Below, in pieces: positions 53,847-62,426 of a stretch of DNA of 64,000 nucleotides; positions within the stretch are counted from its first letter, which is position 1, and every line of letters starts with the position of its first letter. The notes beneath the pieces were generated by a model that was not told where the DNA came from, ran no database searches, and saw nothing but the letters and a program-made list of their open reading frames with translations. Position numbers and translations under genes: made by a program. This DNA is from MTP4 sp9310u. GTDB taxonomy: Archaea; Halobacteriota; Methanosarcinia; Methanosarcinales; Methanosarcinaceae. Location: assembly GCA_030627005.1 (NCBI GenBank), contig DAOUSW010000003.1:1-64000 (forward strand). Direction: 5' to 3'.

Positions 53847-54114
53847 GGTACTCAGAAATCTTTTTTATTTTTTAATATCCGTGATGGGAAGCTGTCACAG
53901 GAAAAAATACGCAACTTTCCTATTTCGTATGCCGATCTTGATATTCTTGATATATGATGTTTCTGTCTTTACCTATCTTGTTATATTTATACTTACGTTT
54001 GCATCCGGGGGATGCACACTTTATATAGACAACGCAGACAACATGATATAGAGAATTATAGACAACGTAGACGATATAGACGATTGTAAACAATTATAGA
54101 TAAGTATACTTTTT

Positions 54115-54726
54115 TTATCCACTCCCCCTGCAATTCCCGGGCCTATCCAATGCAAGTTCGTAGAGATACTTCACCCTGCATGAATGCTCAAGCTGCGTGG
54201 TCACGACGTAAGCCTCACTGAGGACTCTTCCCACAGCGAAAGTCCCATGGCTGTAGACCACAAGCCCCCGGTGCTTTGAAAGCGCTTCCGCCGTATTTTC
54301 CGCAAGCTCCCTGCTCCCGATACCCCCCTTAACCACAGGGATTTCGCCCAGAAAGTACTGCCCCTCGCTATCTACAGGCTCTATTGCCCCGCCTGCTCCC
54401 TCCAGAAGGGACTCCACCACCGCATAAGGGCAGTGGGCGTGAATAATTGCAAGGGCAGGAGTCCTCCGGTAAATTTCCCGGTGTACCACCGTCTCCGAGG
54501 ACGCGATCAGGTCCAGGGAAGAGGGTTCCTCGACCCCAACCTCTACAACACTGTCTTCCGTAATCTCGTCAAGGGCAGATCCACTCCTGGTAATAATCAT
54601 CCGGTCTCCCGCCCTGACACTGATGTTCCCGAAATGGGACTCTACAAGCCCGTGTTCCACCAGCTTGCGTCCGTATTTTGCAATTTCCTGCCACATCTTA
54701 GGCAAAGTATAGCGGAAGAGTGCCAT
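54115..54726 (-). CDS. class II aldolase/adducin family protein (fuculose-1-phosphate aldolase-like)
   Basis: A 203-residue class II aldolase. HFGNISVRAGDRMIITRSGS is the substrate phosphate-binding start, AIIHAHCPYAV carries two zinc-ligand histidines, and VVYSHGTFAVGRVLSEAYVV with the following EHSCRVKYL close the fold. In methanogens such an aldolase can give lactaldehyde for the lactate moiety of coenzyme F420; that role here is an inference. The ATG at 54726 was preferred to a GTG six codons upstream. The gap on its left (53847-54114) has drifted TATAGACAACG-type repeats. Confidence 0.82.
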   Translation of the reverse strand: MALFRYTLPKMWQEIAKYGRKLVEHGLVESHFGNISVRAGDRMIITRSGSALDEITEDSVVEVGVEEPSSLDLIASSETVVHREIYRRTPALAIIHAHCPYAVVESLLEGAGGAIEPVDSEGQYFLGEIPVVKGGIGSRELAENTAEALSKHRGLVVYSHGTFAVGRVLSEAYVVTTQLEHSCRVKYLYELALDRPGNCRGSG

Positions 54727-54779
54727 AAGTTTTATGCGCCGCACCCAACCCTATAAGATAGAAACCTGAAAAGAAACAG

Positions 54780-54905
54780 GGAAAAAATAAAAGAAAAAAG
54801 GCAGGAAAAGAAACAAAAAAAAGGCAGGAAAAGGAAAAGAAAAAAGGCAGGAAAAGGAAAAGAAACGGGAAAAACAAAGAAAACAGAAAACAAGGAAAAG
54901 CTAAG
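54780..54905. repeat. purine-rich drifted repeats
   Basis: AAAAAGGCAGGAAAAG recurs four times with drift on the plus strand, upstream of the aldolase gene. No gene is seen. Confidence 0.7.
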
Positions 54906-54998
54906 AGCAGAAAATACTGGGGACAGAGCAGCGAAAATCTGCCATAAGATTTATCTGTGAGTATTGTATTTAGATAAGTCTGCAAGCGCTTTCATCGT

Positions 54999-55072
54999 GC
55001 CTCGTTGGCTCAGCCCGGTAGAGCGAGTGACTTGTAATCACTAGGTCGCGAGTTCGAATCTCGCACGGGGCT
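54999..55072 (+). tRNA. tRNA-Thr (anticodon TGT)
   Basis: A full cloverleaf: acceptor GCCTCGT / ACGGGGC (one G-U), D arm with GGCTCAGCCCGGTAGAGC, anticodon stem AGTGA / TCACT around CTTGTAA (anticodon TGT, reading ACA), T arm with GTTCGAATC. CCA is not encoded. No intron. Confidence 0.95.
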
Positions 55073-55090
55073 TGTATTTGCTTTTTGTTT

Positions 55091-55106
55091 GAAGCCTTCC
55101 GGCTTC
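55091..55106 (+). terminator. tRNA-Thr terminator hairpin
   Basis: GAAGCC / GGCTTC with a TTCC loop, preceded and followed by T-rich DNA, 18 bases after the tRNA. T-rich runs alone may suffice in archaea. Confidence 0.6.
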
Positions 55107-55191
55107 TTTCATTCTTATTTTATTCGTATCAGACATGCTCATTTTAATTTCAGTTATTCTTCCTGTCAACCTCTATAGTTTTTAATTTTTT

Positions 55192-56175
55192 TCAATCCTT
55201 GTTTTTCTGCGGCTTTATTTCCGGGAGCTTTTTCCGTTCAGGCCTGGATTCCCTATCAATCGCATCAAACAACATGATCAGAGCCCTGCGAAGTCTTCGG
55301 GACTCAGTTTCCCAGACATTTTTTTCAACCTGACGACTGCCTCCCGCCTTCACGGCCGCTATCCAGGAATATTTTCCGGCTACTCTGTTATTGCCCATAG
55401 GGCAGCCAAACGCTTTACCGGTTTTCTGGGTGCTGTATTTTTCGTTGAGAAGAAATTCGTAAATTTCCAGGACACGCCTGAGCAGTTCTTCCTCGTCGGC
55501 CTCGTCCGAAGAACCGAACACGGCAAGGTTCCAGAGACGGAATTGGACTTCCCAGCGTTCTGGGCTCAGTTTTTCCGAGTTTGCAGTTTCCAGTACCTTC
55601 CTGAATTCAAGAAAAATATCCGTTTCCCCAAAACCTGCCGGCAGGATTTTCCCGAGAGCAATCATAACGTGAATGCATTCGTGAAAGAGGATTCTGGCGA
55701 TAAGGTACTCAAGCCGCGCCTGAATATTCCAGAATTTGCTAACCAGTTCTTCTTCCCAGAGTTCGTAAGGATTCACCAGGATAAGGGATTTGTACACGAT
55801 CCTTTTTTCGGCTTTGAGCACTTTGCGCTTCGGATAGATAGTTACCCCCTGTATCTTTCCGAAAAACTCAACCCTGACTGCCAGGTCCCAGCAACATATC
55901 CAACCGGTGGATTTTACGCATTTTACCCGGTAGTACTTTCCGTCAAAACGGACATCCTGCAGCAACCGGTACATATCTTTACTGCGTTTATTTATGAGAG
56001 ATTTTACCCCTGACTCCCGGAAAATACTGAGGTCAAGGTAGGGAACTCCCGGAGGAAAAAAACAGGAAGCAGAGGAACTTGCCGGAACGGTGCCGTAAGA
56101 ATCCAGAATATTCAAGCCGGGATTGTCTCTTGGGCAATTACTTTTCTGCCCAACTTTCCGAGCATTCGGCTTCAT
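55192..56175 (-). CDS. uncharacterised protein with HExxH motif
   Basis: A 327-residue protein with no recognised family. About mid-protein the helix LIARILFHECIHVMIALGKI contains HECIH, a zincin-type HExxH, and GFGETDIF follows 8-10 residues later, offering a possible third (Glu) ligand. The N-terminal half has KVLKAEKRIVYKSLILVNPY and the C-terminus is basic (SRPERKKLPEIKPQKNKD). No signal peptide or membrane helix is visible. The start at MKPNARK follows GGGGGT. Whether it is an active metallopeptidase is open. Confidence 0.7.
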   Translation of the reverse strand: MKPNARKVGQKSNCPRDNPGLNILDSYGTVPASSSASCFFPPGVPYLDLSIFRESGVKSLINKRSKDMYRLLQDVRFDGKYYRVKCVKSTGWICCWDLAVRVEFFGKIQGVTIYPKRKVLKAEKRIVYKSLILVNPYELWEEELVSKFWNIQARLEYLIARILFHECIHVMIALGKILPAGFGETDIFLEFRKVLETANSEKLSPERWEVQFRLWNLAVFGSSDEADEEELLRRVLEIYEFLLNEKYSTQKTGKAFGCPMGNNRVAGKYSWIAAVKAGGSRQVEKNVWETESRRLRRALIMLFDAIDRESRPERKKLPEIKPQKNKD

Positions 56176-56320
56176 CCAACATACCCCCAATGAGATATAT
56201 CGACCGTAATATATAAAATTAGTTGACCTGCCGAAAAAAGAATTTACAAAAACTCCCCGACATAATTCATTTACTTGAGCTCAGTTAATTATCCAGTATT
56301 AGTCTTTCACCAAACCATTT

Positions 56321-56410
56321 TAGAATCCAAGATCAGTTTAGAATCCAAGATCAGTTTAGAATCCAAGATCAGTTTAGAATCCAAGATCAGTTTAGAACCC
56401 AATATCGGTT
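56321..56410. repeat. 18-bp tandem repeat
   Basis: Five contiguous copies of TAGAATCCAAGATCAGTT, the last diverged, between the HExxH gene start and the end of the E1-like gene. No spacers, so not CRISPR. Confidence 0.95.
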
Positions 56411-56431
56411 CTTTACATTACGATAGTATCT

Positions 56432-57184
56432 TCACCCAATATCACTTCCCGGAATTTCACCTATCTGTCCGCCGCAGACCGGACAATTATTCCTTTTTGC
56501 AAGCTTGATCTCGGTTAAAGAACAGAAGAGACCGTCCCACATCAAAAGACGCCCTTCGAGGAGCTTGCCCTGTCCGGTTATATACTTGATAGCTTCGTTT
56601 GCCTGAATCGAACCTATTATTCCCGGAGTTGTCCCTACCGCGGGGAACACCTCTTTTTTGGAAACTCCGGGAAAAATGCAGTAAAGGCAGGGGGTTTTTC
56701 CAGGGATTATTGTTGTCACTTGCCCCGTGTACCCGGAAATAGCCCCGTGGATGAGAGGAATCTTTCTTTTTACCGCAAGCTTGTTCAGGATATGCCTTGC
56801 TTCAAAGTTATCAAGGGCATCTATGATAAGGTCGCATCCGGGAACCGTGGAATCTACGTTTTCTCCGGTTAGCTTTTCTCTTATGACCTCAATTTCGACT
56901 CCGGGGTTCATAGCCAGAAGCATTTCCTTTGCGGATTCTACTTTCTCCCTGCCAATATCCTTTTCATGGTGAAGGAACTGCCTGTTCAGGTTGCTCGCTT
57001 CCACACAGTCAAAATCCGCAATTATTATTTTACCTATCCCTGCAATTGCCAGATATGTGGAAACCGGAGATCCGAGCCCTCCCACCCCGGCAACGAATAC
57101 CTTTGAATTTTTCAGCTTTTCCTGCCCCTTTTCTCCGAAAAGAAGAATTTGCCGGCTGTATTTATCACGTTCGAAGTCATCCAT
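56432..57184 (-). CDS. E1-like adenylyltransferase (ThiF/MoeB/HesA family)
   Basis: A 250-residue enzyme. KYSRQILLFGEKGQEKLKNS opens the family, VAGVGGLGSPVSTYLAIAGI is the ATP-binding loop, and ADFDCVEASNLNRQFLHHEK supplies the Asp and Arg that bind ATP-Mg. CLYC and CPVC pairs form the zinc site. It adenylates the C-terminal glycine of a ubiquitin-like sulfur carrier for molybdopterin, thiamine or tRNA thiolation; in archaea one enzyme (UbaA-like) may serve several. Given the Mo genes in this window, a MoeB role is attractive but unproven. Lacks a rhodanese domain. Confidence 0.9.
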   Translation of the reverse strand: MDDFERDKYSRQILLFGEKGQEKLKNSKVFVAGVGGLGSPVSTYLAIAGIGKIIIADFDCVEASNLNRQFLHHEKDIGREKVESAKEMLLAMNPGVEIEVIREKLTGENVDSTVPGCDLIIDALDNFEARHILNKLAVKRKIPLIHGAISGYTGQVTTIIPGKTPCLYCIFPGVSKKEVFPAVGTTPGIIGSIQANEAIKYITGQGKLLEGRLLMWDGLFCSLTEIKLAKRNNCPVCGGQIGEIPGSDIG

Positions 57185-57328
57185 ATAAAGCCACCTTTAG
57201 GATTGATTTTTTACCTGCTTTTTACGAGCTATGAAATTCATCCCGGTTCAGGACCTATTTCATATAATCATTGATAGCTTTCCTCATAGATTCTTCGGCA
57301 GAAAAGGAAGTATGGAAGGGAGCATTGA

Positions 57329-57428
57329 GATTGGAACGTTTAGAGGAAGCAATTGGAACGTTGAGAGGAAGCAATTGGAACGTTGAGAGGAAGCAATTGG
57401 AACGTTGAGAGGAAGCAATTGGAACGTT
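57329..57428. repeat. 22-bp tandem repeat
   Basis: Four full copies and a partial one of GAGAGGAAGCAATTGGAACG plus TT, in the 790-base gap between the E1-like gene and the MoxR gene. Confidence 0.95.
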
Positions 57429-57626
57429 GGAAGGGAATATTGAAAGAGAAGTATTGAGAGATCAATAAAAATAGAGAGGAAGTTAAAAAATATCACATAG
57501 GGACTGCAAAAGAACCGAAACTGTCGAAGATATGAAAAATCTAAACATTTTTTTGGAAAAATTAATTAAGGTCAGGCTCATAAAAAAGGTAGAATCCAAC
57601 TTCAAGCCCTTTCCAGATTCATGCCC

Positions 57627-57790
57627 AAGCATCAAACCGGTTTCATACTAAAGTATCAAACCAATTTTATACTCAAGCATCAAAACCAATTTAAGTCTCA
57701 AGCCGTACCGGTAACATGACTATCACATGAAAACCGATGTTAGCTTCACATTCAAGCATCAGATCAGTTTCAATATCAGATGTCCAGGTT
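57627..57790. repeat. drifted AAGCATCAAACC-type repeats
   Basis: At least three units of about 27 bases (AAGCATCAAACCRGTTT-like, then ATACT) occur to about 57705, with related fragments further on (CAAGCATCAGATCAGTTTCA at about 57752). A long in-frame extension of the next gene would run through this DNA and is probably not translated. Confidence 0.65.
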
Positions 57791-57973
57791 GGTTCCTTTC
57801 GTGCTTATGCAACCTGCGGATGTTTCAACGTCGGCTTAATTTCAATATCAACTTCGAGTTCGATATTAAATCCAATCTTAATATCAAAATCAGTTTTGGC
57901 AGGGGACTTCAAAAACCCCCAACTTCAACACCTTTCCCTAGATCCAAAAACAGCATATTTAAAACAAAGTATT

Positions 57974-59488
57974 ATGAAGGTTTCTGATTTGAAAAACACC
58001 ATCCTTGACATTAAACAGGAATTCTCTACATACTTCAAGGAACGGGATTCCGAAATAAACGGCTCCCTTCTGGCTCTGCTTTCGGGGGAACACGTCTTAC
58101 TCCTGGGGCCGCCGGGAACTGCAAAGACCCTGCTTGCCAACAAGATCTGCGAGACGATTGTAGGAGGAAATTTCTTCCATTACCTCCTGACCCGCTTTTC
58201 CACTCCGGAAGAAATATTTGGACCTCTTTCCCTGAAGGCACTCGAAAGGGACGAATTTAGCCGGAAAATCGATGGCTACCTCCCCACAGCCCATATTGCC
58301 CTCCTGGACGAAATCTTCAAGGCGAATAGCTCCATTTTGAACAGCCTGCTCACCATCCTTAATGAACGCAAGTACCACAACGGAAAAGTGGTCCTTGACG
58401 TGCCACTCTTTTCAGTATTCGGGGCGTCCAATGAACTGCCCGAGGAGGACGAAAGCCTGGAGGCTCTTTATGACCGTTTCCTCTTCAGGTACAGTGTTGA
58501 CTACATCCAGCATGATGAAAACCTGGAAGACCTGATTTTCGAAAACCTGGAAGACTTCTCCCCTTTGACAAAACTGGCAGTAGGGGACATAAGGGAAATC
58601 CGGAAAAAATCCCGGCACCTGCCCGTTGACCCCGAGATCAGGACCATTATCAAAGGGCTCAGGCGGGAGCTGAAAAACTCCAGCATCTTCATCTCGGACA
58701 GGCGCTGGAAGAAGATCGTAAACGTGCTAAGAGTCGCCTCTGCCGCAAACGGGCACCAGAGTGTCAGCAGGATGACGGTAGTCCTGCTCCAGCACATGCT
58801 CTGGGACCTGCCCGAACAAAAAGAAACGATAAGGAAGCTGATCCTGGACAGGGTGGTCTCGGGAGGCACGGACACCGGAAAACTGAAGCAGGACGTGCTC
58901 GACCTGAAAAACGCCATTTACGGCTGCCTGAAACAGGAACTTCCGGACCTCGTGTCCTGCACCAAGTGTTACGAAGACGAGAAAAAAACAGCCAGCAGCG
59001 CAAGGCATTCAAGGTTTTCCGGGATAAAAAGCCAGAAGAGCCTCACATTTTCCAGCACCCTTGACTTCCTGAATCATTATCTCGAATTCCCGAACCATAC
59101 ATACAGTGTAGGGCTTGATTACAACAACCTTAACGGGTCCCTGAACTTCGACTCGGTAGTGGAGGTCCTGCGCAGGAAATATGCTTTTGAGTTCAAACTC
59201 AGCCTGGACTACGGGGAAAAGAAACTGTATGAGAAAGAGTACGAGAACCTGGAAGAAAGACTTGATTATTTCAGGCGGCAGGTACAGGCCGAGGAACGGA
59301 CCCTGGAAGAAACCCTGAAAGAGAACATCTGGGTCTCGGCCCAGGACAGCAGGGAAATCCTGATGAAATACCGCTCCAAGAATACGGACATCTATGAAAT
59401 CGCAAACCACCTGAAAGAAATCAGGGCAGTCCTGGAAAAGCCGAAGGTCTTTGACATCGAACTGGAAACTGTGGGAGAAGCAGCCTGA
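57974..59488 (+). CDS. MoxR/RavA-type AAA+ ATPase
   Basis: A 504-residue ATPase. LLLGPPGTAKTLLANKI is Walker A, HIALLDEIFKANSSILNSLL is Walker B with the MoxR-family LDEIFK, LLTILNERKYHNG and FGASNELPEEDESLEALYDR (sensor 1) and the RFLF arginine finger follow. The C-terminal 200 residues are a coiled helical region as in RavA. The start MKVSDLKNT was chosen over an upstream frame that runs through repeat DNA; an ATATTTAAAA run about 20 bases upstream suggests a leaderless mRNA. With the adjacent VWA protein it forms the common MoxR-VWA chaperone pair. Confidence 0.88.
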   Translation: MKVSDLKNTILDIKQEFSTYFKERDSEINGSLLALLSGEHVLLLGPPGTAKTLLANKICETIVGGNFFHYLLTRFSTPEEIFGPLSLKALERDEFSRKIDGYLPTAHIALLDEIFKANSSILNSLLTILNERKYHNGKVVLDVPLFSVFGASNELPEEDESLEALYDRFLFRYSVDYIQHDENLEDLIFENLEDFSPLTKLAVGDIREIRKKSRHLPVDPEIRTIIKGLRRELKNSSIFISDRRWKKIVNVLRVASAANGHQSVSRMTVVLLQHMLWDLPEQKETIRKLILDRVVSGGTDTGKLKQDVLDLKNAIYGCLKQELPDLVSCTKCYEDEKKTASSARHSRFSGIKSQKSLTFSSTLDFLNHYLEFPNHTYSVGLDYNNLNGSLNFDSVVEVLRRKYAFEFKLSLDYGEKKLYEKEYENLEERLDYFRRQVQAEERTLEETLKENIWVSAQDSREILMKYRSKNTDIYEIANHLKEIRAVLEKPKVFDIELETVGEAA

Positions 59489-59528
59489 ACCTGGCCTGTC
59501 GGGGAAGTTCGGGAAGAAGTGAAAAGAT

Positions 59529-61178
59529 ATGCAGGAACCAGGAAACAAAGGAAGAATTTACACAAAGCTTTCCGGCCCGAAATCATTTTTCAAATCGGAA
59601 CCCTTTTTCAAATCGGAATCCTCCTTCAAATCGGAATCCTCCTTCAAATTTGACCGGGACTTCAACCCCGCAAAAGTCCTGAACACCGAACTGAGAGGAT
59701 TCCTTTCAACACCGAGACAGGTTCCCCGCCCCCTCAGAGAGGATATTGCAGAGGTCCTTGTTTACGAGATTTTTTCAGGGAAAGAGTACGAAATAAAGGA
59801 CGAAAAACGCTTTAAGGAAAAGTTCGGGGTTTTTTACCCTATCCTCCTGAGCATGAGAAACTTTAGGGTATGGGAAGAGCTCAAAACCCTTGCAGGCAGC
59901 AACCGCATGGCCGGGCTCCTTGTCCTGAAAACCCTCCTTGACGAAATATTCACCCTTATAGGGGACTATGAGGAAATCGAGGAAGAAATTACAAAAAGTC
60001 TGCACAAAAACCTGGAAAAAGCCCTCAAAACCCTCAAAGCCCTGATTGAAGAAACCTGCTCCGCCTGGGACGAACGGACAAGTCGACAAACCCCTGAAAA
60101 CAGGGAAAGCCCGGGGAGCGAAAAGCTGGAATCCATGACCCGAAAGTTCATGGAAAATGAAAAAACGGGGCAGGCACTGGATACCGTTGTTGAAGAAAGG
60201 ATAGCTGTCCCGCTTGAGGAGTTCATTTCAATCCTTGAAGACCACCTGGAAATTCTGGAGATGCTTTCCATGCTCTTTCCCGGCAGGATGTGGAGTGACT
60301 CCCTGCAGGCCCTCCACAGGGAATATTTCGGAAACCTCGAAAAATATGCATCTCTCCTTAGAAAGAGTTCCGACCTCAGGAAAATCCTGGAGCAGGTGGG
60401 AAGGATCGAGCTCGAATACGGATCAAAAAAACTTTTCCTCTCCCCCCACAGCAAAAGTGAGGTCCACGAGGTCACCTTTTCAAGCGAAATCCAGACCATG
60501 CTCCCGATCGAAGCCGTAAAGCTCAAAAATCCCCTCCTGAAGCGCAAATTCTATGCAGATATGTTCGAGGGAAAACTCCTGACCTACCAGCTCAGGGGGA
60601 AAAACTGGAACTCCGACGCTGCAGGGAAAAAGAGGAAGGGACCTGTCGTTGCCCTGGTAGACACTTCGGCCTCCATGCGCGGAAGTCCCGAGATCCTCGC
60701 CAAATCCGTCATCCTTGCAGTGACCAGGAGGATGCTCAAAGAAGGTAGGGATGTAAAAGTCATCCTCTTTGCTTCGAAGTGGCAGAGCTTCGAAATCGAA
60801 ATGACAAACAAAAAGAGAATGGGGGCAGAGTTTCTGGACTTCCTTCACCAGACCTTCGGTGGAGGCACGGACTTCAATACCGCACTCAGGTCCGGCCTGA
60901 AAGTTATGAAAGAGGAAAACACCTTCAGGGGCGCAGACCTCCTCTTCCTGACCGACGGCTACTCCGAGCTCTCGGAACAGCCCCTGATCAGGGAGTGGAA
61001 CGAAATAAAAAAAGAACGGAATGCCCGCATCTTTTCCCTCATTATCGGAAATGACAACGCTGGCGGGCTCGAACAGGTCTCGGACCACACTTACATCATC
61101 CGGAATACGGAAAACTGGGGGGTGTGGGAAAGCCCGGCAAGGTTTGTGAAAGCTATCGGGGCACCTGTTTACAGGTGA
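59529..61178 (+). CDS. VWA-domain protein (ViaA/CoxE-like)
   Basis: A 549-residue partner of the MoxR ATPase. The C-terminal third is a von Willebrand A domain with a complete MIDAS: DTSASM, then a Thr in FGGGTDFNTAL, and the Asp in LFLTDGYSEL. The N-terminal two thirds are helical, as in ViaA/CoxE. Near the N-terminus the sequence FFKSE / SFKSE is repeated four times, directly reflecting an 18-bp tandem repeat (TTCAAATCGGAATCCTCC) at about 59590-59655. It starts 40 bases after the MoxR gene. RavA-ViaA pairs load metals or cofactors or act on membrane complexes. Confidence 0.87.
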   Translation: MQEPGNKGRIYTKLSGPKSFFKSEPFFKSESSFKSESSFKFDRDFNPAKVLNTELRGFLSTPRQVPRPLREDIAEVLVYEIFSGKEYEIKDEKRFKEKFGVFYPILLSMRNFRVWEELKTLAGSNRMAGLLVLKTLLDEIFTLIGDYEEIEEEITKSLHKNLEKALKTLKALIEETCSAWDERTSRQTPENRESPGSEKLESMTRKFMENEKTGQALDTVVEERIAVPLEEFISILEDHLEILEMLSMLFPGRMWSDSLQALHREYFGNLEKYASLLRKSSDLRKILEQVGRIELEYGSKKLFLSPHSKSEVHEVTFSSEIQTMLPIEAVKLKNPLLKRKFYADMFEGKLLTYQLRGKNWNSDAAGKKRKGPVVALVDTSASMRGSPEILAKSVILAVTRRMLKEGRDVKVILFASKWQSFEIEMTNKKRMGAEFLDFLHQTFGGGTDFNTALRSGLKVMKEENTFRGADLLFLTDGYSELSEQPLIREWNEIKKERNARIFSLIIGNDNAGGLEQVSDHTYIIRNTENWGVWESPARFVKAIGAPVYR

Positions 61179-61254
61179 AAACGCTAGTATCAGTGCGATT
61201 TCCAAAAATGAAATTATGATAGATGAATGGGGAGTTATTATCAATGAAGCCGGG

Positions 61255-62031
61255 TCAAGCCCTGCGCTTTAATAACTTGCTTATGCCTTTTACAAGTTTC
61301 TCGACCTCTTCCCTGCTCAGGATAGAGTTACTCAGGCTCTGCAGCAGGAGCAGGAAGGCAGGATTTTTACCAAGGGTCGGCTTTTTGAGGACTATAACCT
61401 GCAGCAGGAACATCAAGATCATTTTGCGTTCCTCGGGGCTGGAATATCTCAACCTGCAGTAAATCTTCTCGGAAACTTCCTTTACGGAATCCTTGTTCTC
61501 ATATGCCAGTCTGGAAGCTTTTGAAGTTGCACTCTTCGAAACTTCTTTTATCCGGGAACCTTCCCTTGAGGCTATCCGGGACAAATTTTCAAAAACGTTT
61601 TTTGAGATTGCCCTGATCCGTTCCTTTTTGTCTCCGCGCGGCCCTGTCCCTGCACCCTTCGGGCACTCGCTTCCTGCACCTTTGCGTTCCATTATTCGGA
61701 GAAGTTCTTCAAAGATATCGGAGAGTTCTTCGCTTGAGCAGTTTTTAAGGTATTCAACCAGGTTTTCCACAGACTCGCCATCAGCAGACTTACTATCGGC
61801 AGATTCACCACCAGCAGATTCGCGTTTACCTTTTCCGGTTCCCAGGAGCAGCTCATCAGGAAGCTCTTTTTTCACCTCAACAAAATCGGCGTCAATGACC
61901 TGAATATTCCCTATAAAAGCATCGCTTGAGGAGGTATTTCTTTTTTTATATTTTCTTTTGACTCTGTACCCGACATGCGAAAGCCTGTCGAGTATATCCC
62001 CTTTGTTTTTGAGCAAGAGATCCACACTCAT
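61255..62031 (-). CDS. uncharacterised protein convergent with the MoxR-VWA pair
   Basis: A 258-residue soluble protein with no recognised family. A folded N-terminal part (VGYRVKRKYKKRNTSSSDAF, then NIQVIDADFVEVKKELPDEL) is followed by a Ser/Gly/Glu/Ala-rich linker with repeats of ESAGGESADSKSADGES, then helices (ELSDIFEELLRIMERKG) and a basic, leucine-rich C-terminus (KMILMFLLQVIVLKK). The gene ends 77 bases from the VWA gene, tail to tail. Linkage might mean shared function, but convergent order is weak evidence. Confidence 0.7.
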   Translation of the reverse strand: MSVDLLLKNKGDILDRLSHVGYRVKRKYKKRNTSSSDAFIGNIQVIDADFVEVKKELPDELLLGTGKGKRESAGGESADSKSADGESVENLVEYLKNCSSEELSDIFEELLRIMERKGAGSECPKGAGTGPRGDKKERIRAISKNVFENLSRIASREGSRIKEVSKSATSKASRLAYENKDSVKEVSEKIYCRLRYSSPEERKMILMFLLQVIVLKKPTLGKNPAFLLLLQSLSNSILSREEVEKLVKGISKLLKRRA

Positions 62032-62426
62032 TATATTGTTTTAAGCATATACAGAACGGTTTGATTTCAGCTATTCTGGTCGCGAGGCAATTCCAGTGAT
62101 AATTCCATTATGTCTATCCTACTATCAAGTGTTATTTTAGAACTATGACTCGAAATTTAAAATTTCTTTCGATCCATATTCAAATCAATGAGACCGAAAA
62201 AACCTTCAAAGCACTGAAACGACGATTTATTTTAAGCCACCTTTTTTTCAGCGGACTACTTTATCCTGCCTGCTTCACGCAGGTCCAAATTACACAATAC
62301 GAAGGAACCCGGATAGTCCAGAAACGGTATCATTAATACTGATATTCTAACCCAATATTATTATACTCGGCATTATATATTTGTTATACTATCATTTTCC
62401 ATAACATCATTAACGGGGGTTTCTGA

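Noticed and set aside
56321..57428. CRISPR array
   Set aside because: The 18-bp and 22-bp copies are contiguous with no unique spacers, and no cas genes are present.
57737..57973. N-terminal extension of the MoxR protein
   Set aside because: The added 79 residues translate drifted repeat DNA; family members begin near the ATG at 57974.
62145..62336. 63-codon frame upstream of citrate synthase
   Set aside because: No ribosome-binding site, AT-rich composition and no match.
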